In this document: in pieces, positions 56,280-64,000 of the stretch | How the letters are laid out: each line of letters opens with the position of its first letter | How positions within the stretch are numbered: the stretch's first letter is position 1 | NCBI GenBank assembly: GCA_023954375.1 | Contig: JAMLIC010000029.1 | Coordinates: 1 to 64,000, forward strand | Length of the DNA stretch: 64,000 nucleotides | Reading direction: 5' to 3' | DNA from: Planctomycetota bacterium | Lineage (GTDB): Bacteria > Planctomycetota > J058 | The notes under the pieces: generated by a model | What the model saw: the letters and a program-made list of their open reading frames with translations, nothing else | The model's database searches: none | What the model was told of the DNA's origin: nothing | Made by a program: the position numbers and the translations under genes

Positions 56280-56285
56280 ACTATG
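56280..56285 (-). promoter_or_regulatory. CATAGT -10, leaderless cytochrome gene
   Basis: CATAGT on the minus strand ends 6 nt before GTG 56273, the same geometry as the TATCCT starts. It is a poorer match to consensus. Confidence 0.4.
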
Positions 56286-56370
56286 GCCGGAGCGTCGCCC
56301 CTGGCCAAGCGGCGGCGTGGCTTGAGCCCCCGGGCGGGATGTGCATCCTGGTGGGCGTGCGGGGGGCCAG

Positions 56371-57333
56371 GTGAGCGACGCGGCCGACGACGGGCTCCCC
56401 GAGAGCCCGCTCGTGCAGCTCGTGCGCCGGGTGCGCGAGCCGGCGCTGCCGGTGCTCGTCGTCGCGCACCGCGGCGACTCGCAGAACGCGCCCGAGAACA
56501 CGCTGGCCGCCTTCGGCCTGGCGATCGAGCAGCAGGCCGACCTCGTCGAGCTCGACGTGCACCAGACGGCCGACGGCGACGTCGTCGTGCTGCACGACGA
56601 GAGGGTCGACCGCACGACCGACGGCGAGGGCGAGGTCCACCGCCTGCGCACGGCCGACCTGCGCGCGCTCTCGGCGGGCGCCTGGTTCGCCCCGCGCTTC
56701 GCCGCCGAGCGCGTGCCGCTCCTCGACGAGGTCCTCGACCTGTGCCGGCGCCGCGGCGTCGTGCCGATGATCGAGATCAAGAGCAAGTGGAAGCGCTCGC
56801 AGGACTGCGGGCGGCGCGTCGTCCAGGCGCTCGCCCGGCACGGCCTGCTCGAGCGCGCGGTCGTGATCTGCCGCGAGCTCCAGCGCGTCGAGGAGGTCCA
56901 CGCCGCCTCTCCCGTGACGCCCGTGGCCACGATCACCTTCACCAAGCGCCAGGCGCGCGGCGCCATGCGCGTCGCGGGCGTGCGCGGCGTCGACTGCTAC
57001 TGGAAGAGCCTCTCGCTCGGCCTCGTGGCGCAGCTCCGGCAGGGGCAGTTCTTCCTCACCCCCTGGACCGTCAACCGCGCCCGCGACATGGAGCGGCTGT
57101 TCCTCCTCGGCTGCGAGGCGATCATCACCGACAGCCCGGTGACCCTCCGCGACCGGATCGAGGGCTTCGAGTTCGCCCGGACGCGCGAGAAGCTCGACCG
57201 CTGGCGCCGCGACGGCGAGGACCTCGACCTCGAGCGCGACCCGGAGCTCGCCCTCGAGCCCGACCCGAGCCCCGAGGACCTGGCGCGCGAGGAGGTGTCG
57301 AAGGACTCGAGCCCGGACATCCTTCTTGCCTGA
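56371..57333 (+). CDS. glycerophosphodiester phosphodiesterase
   Basis: 320 residues. GDPD signature HRGDSQNAPENTLAAF, then ELDVHQTADGDVVVLHD and PMIEIK supply the His and acidic metal ligands; ITDSP ends the barrel. It hydrolyses glycerophosphodiesters to glycerol-3-phosphate and an alcohol. No signal peptide is seen, so it is probably cytoplasmic. GTG 56371 is chosen next to a GGGGGGCCAG site; GTG 56341 would add ten residues. The charged C-terminal tail of about 50 residues is outside the family core. Confidence 0.9.
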   Translation: MSDAADDGLPESPLVQLVRRVREPALPVLVVAHRGDSQNAPENTLAAFGLAIEQQADLVELDVHQTADGDVVVLHDERVDRTTDGEGEVHRLRTADLRALSAGAWFAPRFAAERVPLLDEVLDLCRRRGVVPMIEIKSKWKRSQDCGRRVVQALARHGLLERAVVICRELQRVEEVHAASPVTPVATITFTKRQARGAMRVAGVRGVDCYWKSLSLGLVAQLRQGQFFLTPWTVNRARDMERLFLLGCEAIITDSPVTLRDRIEGFEFARTREKLDRWRRDGEDLDLERDPELALEPDPSPEDLAREEVSKDSSPDILLA

Positions 57334-57401
57334 CAGCCCGCAGGGCCGCAGCGCGGCCTCGTTCCGGAACCAAACCACGGACCTCGTGTCGACGCAGCAT
57401 G

Positions 57402-57492
57402 GGACACGAAGGCAACGAAGGTCAAGGGAGGTCACGGAGGTCCGCTCCATGTGCCTCCGTGCTCTCCGTTGATCTTCGTTGCCTGCGTGTCC
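57402..57492. repeat. 39-bp imperfect inverted repeat (hairpin element)
   Basis: Two 39-nt arms (57402-57440 and 57454-57492) match with about five mismatches around a 13-nt loop; outer ends read GGACACG...CGTGTCC and inner ends CACGGAGG...CCTCCGTG. It lies between convergent genes in a locally less GC-rich patch. It could end both transcripts, but the arm length is more like a REP/MITE element. Confidence 0.75.
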
Positions 57493-57510
57493 AATCAGGG
57501 TCGTTGCGAC

Positions 57511-58824
57511 CTAAGGGTGCTCGTGCACCTCCCCCTCGTCCTCGTCATCCACCCCCAGCGCGTGCGGGTGCCCGGGGTGCACGTGGGGGTGGTCGTGGTC
57601 GTGCGCCGGCGCGCGCTCGTCCACGGCCGGCAGCTCCGCCGCGTGCGCCTCGGCCGCGCGCGTCGCCGCCCGCTGCACGTCGGCCAAGGGCACGTCCTTG
57701 TCGCGCGCCAGGCGGGCGCAGTCGTCGTGCTCGGGCTTGGCCGTCACCCGCCCGTCGGGGCGCGTGGCCAGCTTGACGCGCACGACGCCGTAGACGGTGC
57801 TCACCTCGACCGTGCGCCGCGGCAAGGTCGTGCGCGCCTCGCGGCGGCGCCGCACGCCCAGGGTGCTGCCCTGCAGGATCAGCCCCTCGAGCGCGCCGGC
57901 CCGGGCCGGCTCGCACAGCACCGTGAGCAGGAGGCCCGGACGGCCCTTCTTCATCACGACCGGCGTGAGGAACGCGTCGAGCGCGCCGCGCCGCAGGAGC
58001 CCCTCGGCCAGGTGCGCCACGCGCTCCGGCGTGTCGTCGTCGACGTTGGCCTCGAGGACGACGACCTCGCCCGGGGCCTCGTCGTCGACCGCCCTTCCGA
58101 GCAGCACGCGCACGACGTTGGGCGCCGCCCCCTCGGGGGCCTCGCGCGTCCCGGCGCCGTGGCCGACGCGCTCGAGCCGGAGGGCCGGCGGCGGGCCGAA
58201 GCGCTCGGCCAGCGCGCACAGGAGCGCGGCGCCGGTCGGGGTGACGTGCTCGCGCCCGCCCTCGCGGCCCTCGACGAGCGCCCCGCTGGCCTCGGCGAGC
58301 CGCAGGACGGCCGGCGCCGGCAGGGGCAGGGTGCCGTGCTCGGCGCTGACCGTCCCGCGGGCCAGCGGCAGCGGCGAGCACTCGACGCGGTCGACCCCCA
58401 GGAGCTCGAGCGCCAGGCAGGCGGCGGCCACGTCGACGACCGCGTCGATCGCCCCGACCTCGTGGAAGTGGACGTGGTCCGGCGTCGTCCCGTGGACCTT
58501 CGCCTCGGCCGCCGCCAGCGCCTCGAAGGCCCGCCGCGCCCGCAGGTGCGCCCGCGGCGGCAGGGACGCCTGCTCGAGCAGGCGCAGGACGTCGCTGAGG
58601 TGGCGATGCGGGGCGTCCGTGCCCGGCGGGACGCGGACGTCGACGTGGCAGGCGTCGAGCCAGCCGCTGGCCTGCCGGCGGGACACGGCCAGCTCGAACG
58701 GCTCGACCGCCAGCCGGGCCAGCCCCCGGCGCAGGGCGTCCTCCGGGGCGCCCGCGTCGAGCAGCGCCGCGGTGATCATGTCCCCGGCGGCGCCGCCGAC
58801 GAGGTCGAAGTATGCGATCCGCAC
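57511..58824 (-). CDS. larC: nickel pincer cofactor biosynthesis protein LarC
   Basis: 437 residues, a full-length fused LarC (in some bacteria it is split and joined by frameshifting). N-terminal FDLVGGAAGDM, the HFHEVGAIDAVVDV motif and TPTGAALL are family marks. It inserts nickel to form the pincer nucleotide used by LarA-type racemases and epimerases. The C-terminal tail is His/Asp/Glu-rich (HDHDHPHVHPGHPH), likely a metal store. No larA, larB or larE is in the window. GTG 58824 follows a GGAGG site. Confidence 0.92.
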   Translation of the reverse strand: MRIAYFDLVGGAAGDMITAALLDAGAPEDALRRGLARLAVEPFELAVSRRQASGWLDACHVDVRVPPGTDAPHRHLSDVLRLLEQASLPPRAHLRARRAFEALAAAEAKVHGTTPDHVHFHEVGAIDAVVDVAAACLALELLGVDRVECSPLPLARGTVSAEHGTLPLPAPAVLRLAEASGALVEGREGGREHVTPTGAALLCALAERFGPPPALRLERVGHGAGTREAPEGAAPNVVRVLLGRAVDDEAPGEVVVLEANVDDDTPERVAHLAEGLLRRGALDAFLTPVVMKKGRPGLLLTVLCEPARAGALEGLILQGSTLGVRRRREARTTLPRRTVEVSTVYGVVRVKLATRPDGRVTAKPEHDDCARLARDKDVPLADVQRAATRAAEAHAAELPAVDERAPAHDHDHPHVHPGHPHALGVDDEDEGEVHEHP

Positions 58825-58930
58825 CCGGGCCTCCGCCGCCTCAACATACGGCCCCGCCAGGGGCGACGGTGGGGTCGCAGGGCGGTGACCCGGCGGTGAC
58901 CGAAACCCGCGATGGTCAGCCGGTGCGAGC

Positions 58931-58960
58931 TTGACGGGTCTCGCGCCGCAACCCTACAAT
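58931..58960 (+). promoter_or_regulatory. promoter of HEAT/pseudo-receiver gene
   Basis: TTGACG (58931-58936) and TACAAT (58955-58960) with an 18-nt spacer. The leader to ATG 59053 is about 90 nt and ends in a GGAGGAG Shine-Dalgarno. Confidence 0.75.
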
Positions 58961-59052
58961 CCCGCCCCACTTCGGTTGGACTGCACGCGCGGAGTCCCGC
59001 CGGGGTCGAGGCGGTGGCCCTCACGGGGTCACCACAGTTGGGAGGAGTCCTC

Positions 59053-61617
59053 ATGCTGTCGACCTGGCAGCGCGCCCTCGCGGCGTGCGCCCTGGCCGCG
59101 ATCCTGCTCACCCCCGGCGTCGCCCGGGCGCAGCAGCCCGACCAGGAGTTCCGCAACGGCGTGAAGGCGTTCGAGGAGGGCCGCTTCGAGGAGGCGGAGG
59201 CCCACTTCCGCAACGTCCTCAAGTCGCAGCCGAGCCACGAGCAGGCGCTCCGCTACCGCGACGAGGCGGGCTACCACTTCTGGGTGCGCGTCCTGGCCAA
59301 GGGCGGGCGCCTGGCGACGGTCGCCCAGCGCGTGCTCAAGGCGGCCGAGGAGGCCGCCGTCCGCGAGCGGCAGGACCAGGGCAAGCTGCGCCAGGACATG
59401 GCGGGTCTGTGGTCGGACGACTTCATGACCGAGGTCGAGACGACCGAGCGGCTCGTGGCCCTCTACGGCCACTACGTCGTGCCCGAGCTCGTGTCGGTCC
59501 TCTCCGACCGCCGCGAGGAGGACCGCCGCGTGCGGGCGCTCTCGCTCCTCAAGCGCCTCGGCGACGAGGCCACGCTGGCCGTGATCGAGCTCCTCGAGTC
59601 GGAGGACGTCACGCTCCAGCAGAACGCCGCCGTGGCCCTCGGCCACATGGGCGACATCCGCGCCGTGCCGCCGCTGCGCCGCCTGGCCGAGCGCGCGTCC
59701 GACCCGCACGTCAAGGAGGCGGCCAACCGGTCCGTCTCGCAGCTGGGCAACATCGAGGGCTCGACGGCCGACGCCTACGCGCGGATCGCGGAGGAGTTCT
59801 ACCGCGAGAACCCGATCTTCATGACCCACCGCTACCGCGAGTACGTCGTGTGGCAGTGGCAGCAGGACCGCCTCGGGCGCCGCGACGTGCCGCGGTTCCG
59901 CTGGAACGAGGAGGTCGCCGAGGAGTACTGCTACGACGGCCTCTCCGTCTCGCCCGACCACCAGGCGCTCTGGACGCTGCTCCTCAACGTCTACGCGCAG
60001 GAGTGGACCGAGATCGAGGAGACGCTCCGCGTCGCGCGGCAGGTCAAGGACGCCGGCGGCGAGTTCGACGACGACGAGGTGTCGCGCCTCGAGCAGATGC
60101 AGGAGCAGCTGGCCAAGGTGAAGATGCTCGTGGCCAGCCGCGGCGCCGAGGGCGTGCTCTCGGCGCTCGGCAAGGCGCTCGCCGACCAGCGGGCGCCCGT
60201 GGCCGTGTTCCTGATCGAGCGGCTGCAGGAGCTGAACATCGACCCGGCGCTCCTCTCGGGCGGCGGCTCGGTGAGCTTCCTCCCGGCGGCGGAGCGGTCG
60301 GGCGCCCCGGCCCGCCCGGCGCCGGCGCCCGCCCCGGCCCGCCCGGCGGCGCAGCCCTCGCAGCCCAGCCAGCCGCCGCCCCCGCCGCCGCCGGCGCGCG
60401 AGCCGTCGGGGCCCAAGCCCACGCCGGTCCGTGACCCCGACGACGCCCCGCCGCTCGACGACGACGAGCCGACGCCCCGCCGGCAGCCGCGCCGCGTGTC
60501 GGGCCTGCCGGGCGGCAGCGAGCGCTACGGCTACCGCGGCCCGCTCTTCGGGATCGACGGCCGCGCGCTCGGCGCCAGCGGCTCGACCGGCGAGCACCTG
60601 ACGGGCGGCCAGGCGCTGGCCGCGGCGCTGACCTACGGCGACAAGCGCGTCCGCTACGCGGCCGCGATCGCCCTGGCGCACCTCGACCCGGCCGTCGACT
60701 TCCCCAACAGCGGCCAGGTGATCACGAACCTGATCGACTGCCTGGGCGAGAGCGGCCAGCGCGTGGTCCTCGTGGTCGAGAAGGACCGCAACCACCGGAA
60801 CCGCATCGTCGGCCTCCTGCGCGAGCTGGGCTACATGGCCTTCGGCGTGGAGAGCGGCCGCGACGGCCTGATCCGCTCGAAGACCTTCCCCTCGCAGGAC
60901 CTCGTGATCGTGTCGAGCGAGCTCAACACCGAGGGCGACCCGGCCCGCGGCGAGGACCCGCTCGAGTTCGAGTTCATCGACGAGCTCAAGCGCGACTTCC
61001 GCACGCGCCACACGAAGGTCATGGTCCTGGCGCCCGACGCGCGGCACCAGGTCATGCAGCAGCTCGTCGACGAGGGCCGCGCGGTCGACGTGATCGACCC
61101 GGACATCGACCGGGCGACGCTCGCCGACAAGCTGAACCGGGCCTTCGGCAGCGACGCCGACCAGCGCGACGAGAAGGCGCGCTCGAACCAGATCTGCGCC
61201 CGCGCCGCCCTGGCGATCGCCCGGCTCAAGCCCGGCCACACGCGGATCGACATCGCGCAGGCGGCCCGCCCGCTGGCCGAGAACGTGAAGCGCGACGCCG
61301 GCCGCCCCGACGACGTGCGCGTGGCCTGCCTCGAGGGCCTCGCCGCGGTCGGCGCCGCCGGGCGCGGGACGCTCGAGCTCCTCACGCGCGAGTTCACCGA
61401 CTCGATCAACTCGATCGAGGTGCGCCGCGCCCTGGCCAAGGCCATGGGCGAGGCGTGCAAGGGCCAGGCGATGCCCGAGGACACCTTCAAGGCGCTCCTC
61501 GAGGCCTGCGCCGACGAGGACCGCGAGCTGCACACCAACGCCGGCTACGCCCTCGGCAAGGCCAAGCTGACGGGCGCGCAGGCGCTCGAGGTGTTCCGGG
61601 CCCAGCGCCTCGAGTAG
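59053..61617 (+). CDS. secreted HEAT-repeat protein with pseudo-receiver domain
   Basis: 854 residues. A cleavable signal peptide (cleavage after GVARAQ) is followed by a TPR-like pair and HEAT repeats (about 100-240), helical text, a Pro-rich linker (about 415-480), further HEAT-like units, a receiver-like domain (about 570-690; VVLVVEKDRNHRNRIVGLL) and a last HEAT block. In the receiver the phospho-acceptor strand reads QDLVIVSSEL, so Asp is replaced by Ser. An exported receiver-like domain is odd and suggests a structural role. ATG 59053 has a GGAGGAG site 6 nt away. Confidence 0.8.
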   Translation: MLSTWQRALAACALAAILLTPGVARAQQPDQEFRNGVKAFEEGRFEEAEAHFRNVLKSQPSHEQALRYRDEAGYHFWVRVLAKGGRLATVAQRVLKAAEEAAVRERQDQGKLRQDMAGLWSDDFMTEVETTERLVALYGHYVVPELVSVLSDRREEDRRVRALSLLKRLGDEATLAVIELLESEDVTLQQNAAVALGHMGDIRAVPPLRRLAERASDPHVKEAANRSVSQLGNIEGSTADAYARIAEEFYRENPIFMTHRYREYVVWQWQQDRLGRRDVPRFRWNEEVAEEYCYDGLSVSPDHQALWTLLLNVYAQEWTEIEETLRVARQVKDAGGEFDDDEVSRLEQMQEQLAKVKMLVASRGAEGVLSALGKALADQRAPVAVFLIERLQELNIDPALLSGGGSVSFLPAAERSGAPARPAPAPAPARPAAQPSQPSQPPPPPPPAREPSGPKPTPVRDPDDAPPLDDDEPTPRRQPRRVSGLPGGSERYGYRGPLFGIDGRALGASGSTGEHLTGGQALAAALTYGDKRVRYAAAIALAHLDPAVDFPNSGQVITNLIDCLGESGQRVVLVVEKDRNHRNRIVGLLRELGYMAFGVESGRDGLIRSKTFPSQDLVIVSSELNTEGDPARGEDPLEFEFIDELKRDFRTRHTKVMVLAPDARHQVMQQLVDEGRAVDVIDPDIDRATLADKLNRAFGSDADQRDEKARSNQICARAALAIARLKPGHTRIDIAQAARPLAENVKRDAGRPDDVRVACLEGLAAVGAAGRGTLELLTREFTDSINSIEVRRALAKAMGEACKGQAMPEDTFKALLEACADEDRELHTNAGYALGKAKLTGAQALEVFRAQRLE

Positions 61618-61640
61618 GCGAGGACCGACCCGCCCGCCAC

Positions 61641-61673
61641 GCGACCCGGTCGAGCTGCGCTCGACCGGGTCGC
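61641..61673 (+). terminator. hairpin after HEAT/pseudo-receiver gene
   Basis: GCGACCCGGTCGAGC pairs perfectly with GCTCGACCGGGTCGC around a TGC loop, 24 nt after the stop. Only GCGCGTTT follows, so termination efficiency is uncertain, but stem strength is very high. Confidence 0.6.
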
Positions 61674-61688
61674 GCGCGTTTCGGGCGC

Positions 61689-61694
61689 TATCAT
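61689..61694 (+). promoter_or_regulatory. TATCAT -10 of pseudouridine synthase gene
   Basis: GCTATCAT lies 57 nt before ATG 61751 and just after the upstream terminator-like hairpin. No good -35 is seen. Confidence 0.45.
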
Positions 61695-61750
61695 GGACGC
61701 CGAGGGCGTCCGCGCGGGAGCGCGTGCGCCCGGAGGAACGGACACACACC

Positions 61751-62674
61751 ATGAAGAAGCGAAGCGGCGGGAAGGCCCGCGCCGACGGCGCGCGGCCCTC
61801 CAGGTCGTCGTCCCCGGCCGGCGAGGGCGCCTTGACGGGCGGCCCCGAGCGGCTGCAGAAGCTCCTCGCGCGCGCCGGCTACGGCTCGCGGCGGAAGTGC
61901 GAGGAGCTGATCACGAACGGCGGCGTGACCGTCGACGGCAAGGTCGTGACCGAGCTCGGCAGCAAGGCCGACCCGGCCGAGCAGGACGTGCGGGTCGAGG
62001 GGCGGCGGCTGCGGGTCGAGACGCCCGTCTACTACCTGCTGAACAAGCCCAAGGGCGTCCTGTGCACGGTCCGCGACCCGCAGGGGCGGCGGACGGTCCT
62101 CGACCTGATCCCCGAGCGGCGGCGGATCTTCCCCGTCGGGCGGCTCGACGCCGAGTCGCGCGGCGCGGTGATCCTCACCAACGACGGCAGCTTCACGAAC
62201 CTCCTCACGCACCCGCGCTACGGGGTGGAGAAGACCTACCTCGTGCGCGTGCGCGGGGAGGTCGACGACAACGCCGTCGAGAAGCTCCGCCACGGGATCT
62301 GGCTGGCCGAGGGGCGCACGCTCCCGGCGCGCGTGTGGGTGATGAAGCGCAGGTCGGGCGAGACCGAGCTGGGCCTGGGGATCTCCGAGGGCAAGAACCG
62401 GCAGGTGCGGCGCATGCTCGCCAAGCTGGACTACAAGGTCCTGGCGCTGACGAGGACGCGCATCGGCCCCCTCACGCTCCGCGGCCTGGGCGACGGCGCC
62501 CACCGCGAGCTGACGAAGGACGAGGTCCTGTCGCTGAAGAAGCTCGCGCGCAAGAACGCCCAGGAGCCGCAGACGCAGCCCCGGGCCAGGCGCACGCGCG
62601 CGCGGGCGCGCGGCAAGCCCGACCCCGCGCAGGCCGGGCCTGCGCAGGCCGGGAGGGCGCCGCGCGGGGAGTAG
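61751..62674 (+). CDS. RsuA/RluB-type pseudouridine synthase
   Basis: 307 residues. An S4 RNA-binding domain (about 30-85; RLQKLLARAGYGSRRKCEELI) precedes the catalytic domain with VGRLDAESRGAVILTNDG (catalytic Asp), KTYLVRVRG and GKNRQVRRML. It would isomerise one uridine in rRNA; the RsuA or RluB/E/F target cannot be told. The N-terminus (about 28 residues) and C-terminal tail are basic and low-complexity, probably RNA-binding. ATG 61751 lies 14 nt after GGAGG. Confidence 0.92.
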   Translation: MKKRSGGKARADGARPSRSSSPAGEGALTGGPERLQKLLARAGYGSRRKCEELITNGGVTVDGKVVTELGSKADPAEQDVRVEGRRLRVETPVYYLLNKPKGVLCTVRDPQGRRTVLDLIPERRRIFPVGRLDAESRGAVILTNDGSFTNLLTHPRYGVEKTYLVRVRGEVDDNAVEKLRHGIWLAEGRTLPARVWVMKRRSGETELGLGISEGKNRQVRRMLAKLDYKVLALTRTRIGPLTLRGLGDGAHRELTKDEVLSLKKLARKNAQEPQTQPRARRTRARARGKPDPAQAGPAQAGRAPRGE

Positions 62675-62700
62675 GGCCTCTCCGGGGCCCTTTCCCTGTT
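62673..62700 (+). terminator. weak terminator after pseudouridine synthase
   Basis: AGGGCC(TCTCCGG)GGCCCT starts at the stop codon and is followed by TTTCCCTGTT. The short GC stem and T-rich tail are plausible for an intrinsic terminator. Confidence 0.45.
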
Positions 62701-62722
62701 CCGTTCGCCCCGCCCCGCTGGG

Positions 62723-62728
62723 TATCCT
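62723..62728 (+). promoter_or_regulatory. TATCCT -10 of lipoprotein gene
   Basis: TATCCT lies 21 nt before GTG 62750 and is followed by a GGGGAGG Shine-Dalgarno. It shows that the same -10 is also used for a short-leader mRNA. Confidence 0.55.
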
Positions 62729-62749
62729 CCTCCCCCTGGGGAGGTGACC

Positions 62750-63121
62750 GTGTCCCGGCTCTTCGGCCTGGCGCTCGCGTGCGCCCTCGTCGCGCCCGCG
62801 GCGGGCTGCATCGCGCAGGACGACCGGCGGATCGGGCGCGAGATGGCGCACGACGACCTGCCGCGCTGCTACCAGCGGGCCCGCTTCCTCGAGGAGCGCG
62901 GGCTCGAGGCCCTCGACGAGGGGGGCGCCGCCCGGAGCAAGGAGCGCCAGCGCGAGCTCTACGACCAGGCGATCCGCTACTTCCGCGACGCCGTCGGCCT
63001 CTACGAGGACGAGCTCATCCGCGACGCCCAGGCCCCGGCCGAGCGGCGCCGCAACGCCGAGCTCGAGATCGAGCGGCTCGAAGGCATGATCACTCGCACG
63101 CACAAGGCGCGCCCGCTGTAG
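62750..63121 (+). CDS. small lipoprotein, helical
   Basis: 123 residues. Signal peptide SRLFGLALACALVAPAAGC ends in a lipobox, so it should be lipid-anchored. The mature part is an almost wholly alpha-helical, charged TPR-like hairpin (KERQRELYDQAIRYFRDAVG). GTG 62750 is preferred to GTG 62744 because GGAGG is then 6 nt away. Its stop shares a base with the next gene's start, so the two are co-translated. Confidence 0.75.
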   Translation: MSRLFGLALACALVAPAAGCIAQDDRRIGREMAHDDLPRCYQRARFLEERGLEALDEGGAARSKERQRELYDQAIRYFRDAVGLYEDELIRDAQAPAERRRNAELEIERLEGMITRTHKARPL

Positions 63122-63567
63122 TGGCCCGGATCCGCCTGCGCCGGGCCGCCGGCCGGCCGCACTGCCCGCTCTGCCGGGTCGTCTTCGTCGGCGACGAGGC
63201 GGGCTACGACTGCGCGGGCTGCGCGACGCGCTACCACGAGGACTGCGCCGACGAGCTGGGCGGCTGCTCGACCCTCGGCTGCCCCCGCCTCGGCGCCGGC
63301 CCGGGCGACGACGACCCCGCCGACCAGCGCTGGAGGGCCCGCGCCCGCCGCTACCGCGAGGGCGCCCGCGCGCGCCGCTCCGAGGTCCGGCGCCTGCGCG
63401 AGGAGCACGCGACGGAGGCCCGGGCCCAGCTCCAGGCGCAGCAGGGGGGCGGCGTCAGCGCCGGCGACGTGGTCGAGGGCGCGTGGCTGGGCCTCCAGTG
63501 CCTCGACTGCCTGAGCTTCCTGGCGATCTTCAGCGTGCTCGCGGCCCTGGGCCTGTGGACGCTGTGA
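63121..63567 (+). CDS. RING-like zinc protein with C-terminal TM helix
   Basis: 148 residues. Residues about 15-58 form a cross-brace zinc pattern: CPLC, CAGC, YHEDC, then C and GC, close to the prokaryotic RING family. A highly charged helix (about 70-110) and one membrane helix at the C-terminus (SFLAIFSVLAALGLWTL) follow. The start GTG 63121 overlaps the lipoprotein stop by one base. It is probably a tail-anchored protein with a cytoplasmic zinc domain. Whether it has ligase-type activity is unknown. Confidence 0.7.
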   Translation: MARIRLRRAAGRPHCPLCRVVFVGDEAGYDCAGCATRYHEDCADELGGCSTLGCPRLGAGPGDDDPADQRWRARARRYREGARARRSEVRRLREEHATEARAQLQAQQGGGVSAGDVVEGAWLGLQCLDCLSFLAIFSVLAALGLWTL

Positions 63568-63740
63568 CCTGATCCGTCCGCCGCCGCCGGGGGCGTCTCG
63601 CCGACGACGGTCGCGGACGCACGAAACCGTGCCTGGCCTGGGATCGGAGGAAGATGTACACGGCTTTCGCTGCCCACTGTACGAGCACCGGTGACGTCCT
63701 TCGTGGCCTGGGAACCCGGCGTCACAGGCCGCGGTGATGG

Positions 63741-63944
63741 TCAGGAAGCGGGACCGAGCGAGGTGGCATAGTAACGAAGCACGTATGGTTTGTCGGGCTT
63801 CCCATCCGGTGCGGGCCAGTCATGCCCGAAGAAGGCGACGTAGCAGTCGGGAATGCCCTGCTCGTTGATCCACGACCAGACCACGACGCCCTTCTCGCCA
63901 GTTGCATGTAGGACGACGCGATCTCCAGGTCGGAAGTCACTCAT
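63741..63944 (-). CDS. small hypothetical protein, SH3-like
   Basis: 67 residues, family not recognised. The opening FRPGDRVVLHATGEKGVVVW looks like an SH3/KOW-type small beta barrel. ATG 63944 has a good GGGAGG site 9 nt upstream. Codon use is less GC-biased than neighbours, suggesting a recent arrival. It is convergent with the RING gene, with about 170 nt of featureless sequence between. Confidence 0.6.
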   Translation of the reverse strand: MSDFRPGDRVVLHATGEKGVVVWSWINEQGIPDCYVAFFGHDWPAPDGKPDKPYVLRYYATSLGPAS

Positions 63945-64000
63945 CTCGCGCGTCCTCCCGTTAGGCGAGGCCAACGACTCGTGCTCGGCCGGTCGACGGA

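Overview
The window is very GC-rich bacterial chromosome, apart from the rRNA operon and a mobile-element patch. The 16S gene carries Planctomycetota-like signatures (the GGATTAGGCATGCAAGTCG stretch near its 5' end, and GGCTGCAGTCGAG where most bacteria have GGCAGCAGT). Gene content agrees: Ser/Thr kinases with FHA and vWA domains, an ECF sigma factor tied to WD40 repeats, many HEAT and beta-propeller proteins, and kdsD, which implies an LPS-bearing outer membrane. An uncultured planctomycete-like lineage is the best reading; class and genus cannot be fixed from here.

Layout. 1-595 is non-coding and repeat-rich. 596-5k holds an FHA kinase, a radical-SAM protein and a beta-propeller protein. 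5-13.5k holds an acyl-CoA ligase, an ECF sigma factor whose frame breaks into a WD40/HEAT/pseudo-hydrolase protein, a P450, an EamA transporter and a Uma2-type protein. 13.5-22.4k is a leftward run of six genes: a multidomain RNA-repair protein, an AarF/UbiB kinase, a C26 amidotransferase, a Pro-Ala-tailed membrane protein, aroB, and a PilT-like/DUF1963 fusion. 22.4-27.2k holds an HtrA protease, a decayed TPR-like fragment and a kinase-vWA protein.

27.2-31.3k is a mobile patch: a group II intron with a shattered reverse transcriptase, a dispersed repeat and an ISNCY-like insertion sequence. 31.3-35.8k is a leftward envelope/isoprenoid operon (dxr, rseP, a small gene, kdsD). 35.8-42.4k is a 16S-23S-5S operon with four tandem promoters, matched processing stems, no spacer tRNA and a strong terminator.

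42.4-51.2k contains an M50-like membrane protease, a HEAT protein and a three-gene start/stop-overlapping operon (helical protein, vWA protein, zinc-ribbon/FnIII-like protein) of unknown function; its first gene is broken by a 50-bp tandem duplication. 51-58.8k has a Kelch lipoprotein, a small lipoprotein, an octaheme cytochrome with a membrane partner, a glycerophosphodiesterase and larC. 59-64k has a HEAT/pseudo-receiver protein, a pseudouridine synthase, a lipoprotein, a RING-like membrane protein and a small hypothetical gene.

A recurring feature is a TATCCT/TACAAT-type -10 element placed 6-9 nt before the start codon, usually with no Shine-Dalgarno sequence. This suggests widespread leaderless transcription. 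Several frames are broken; genuine decay and assembly indels cannot be separated here.
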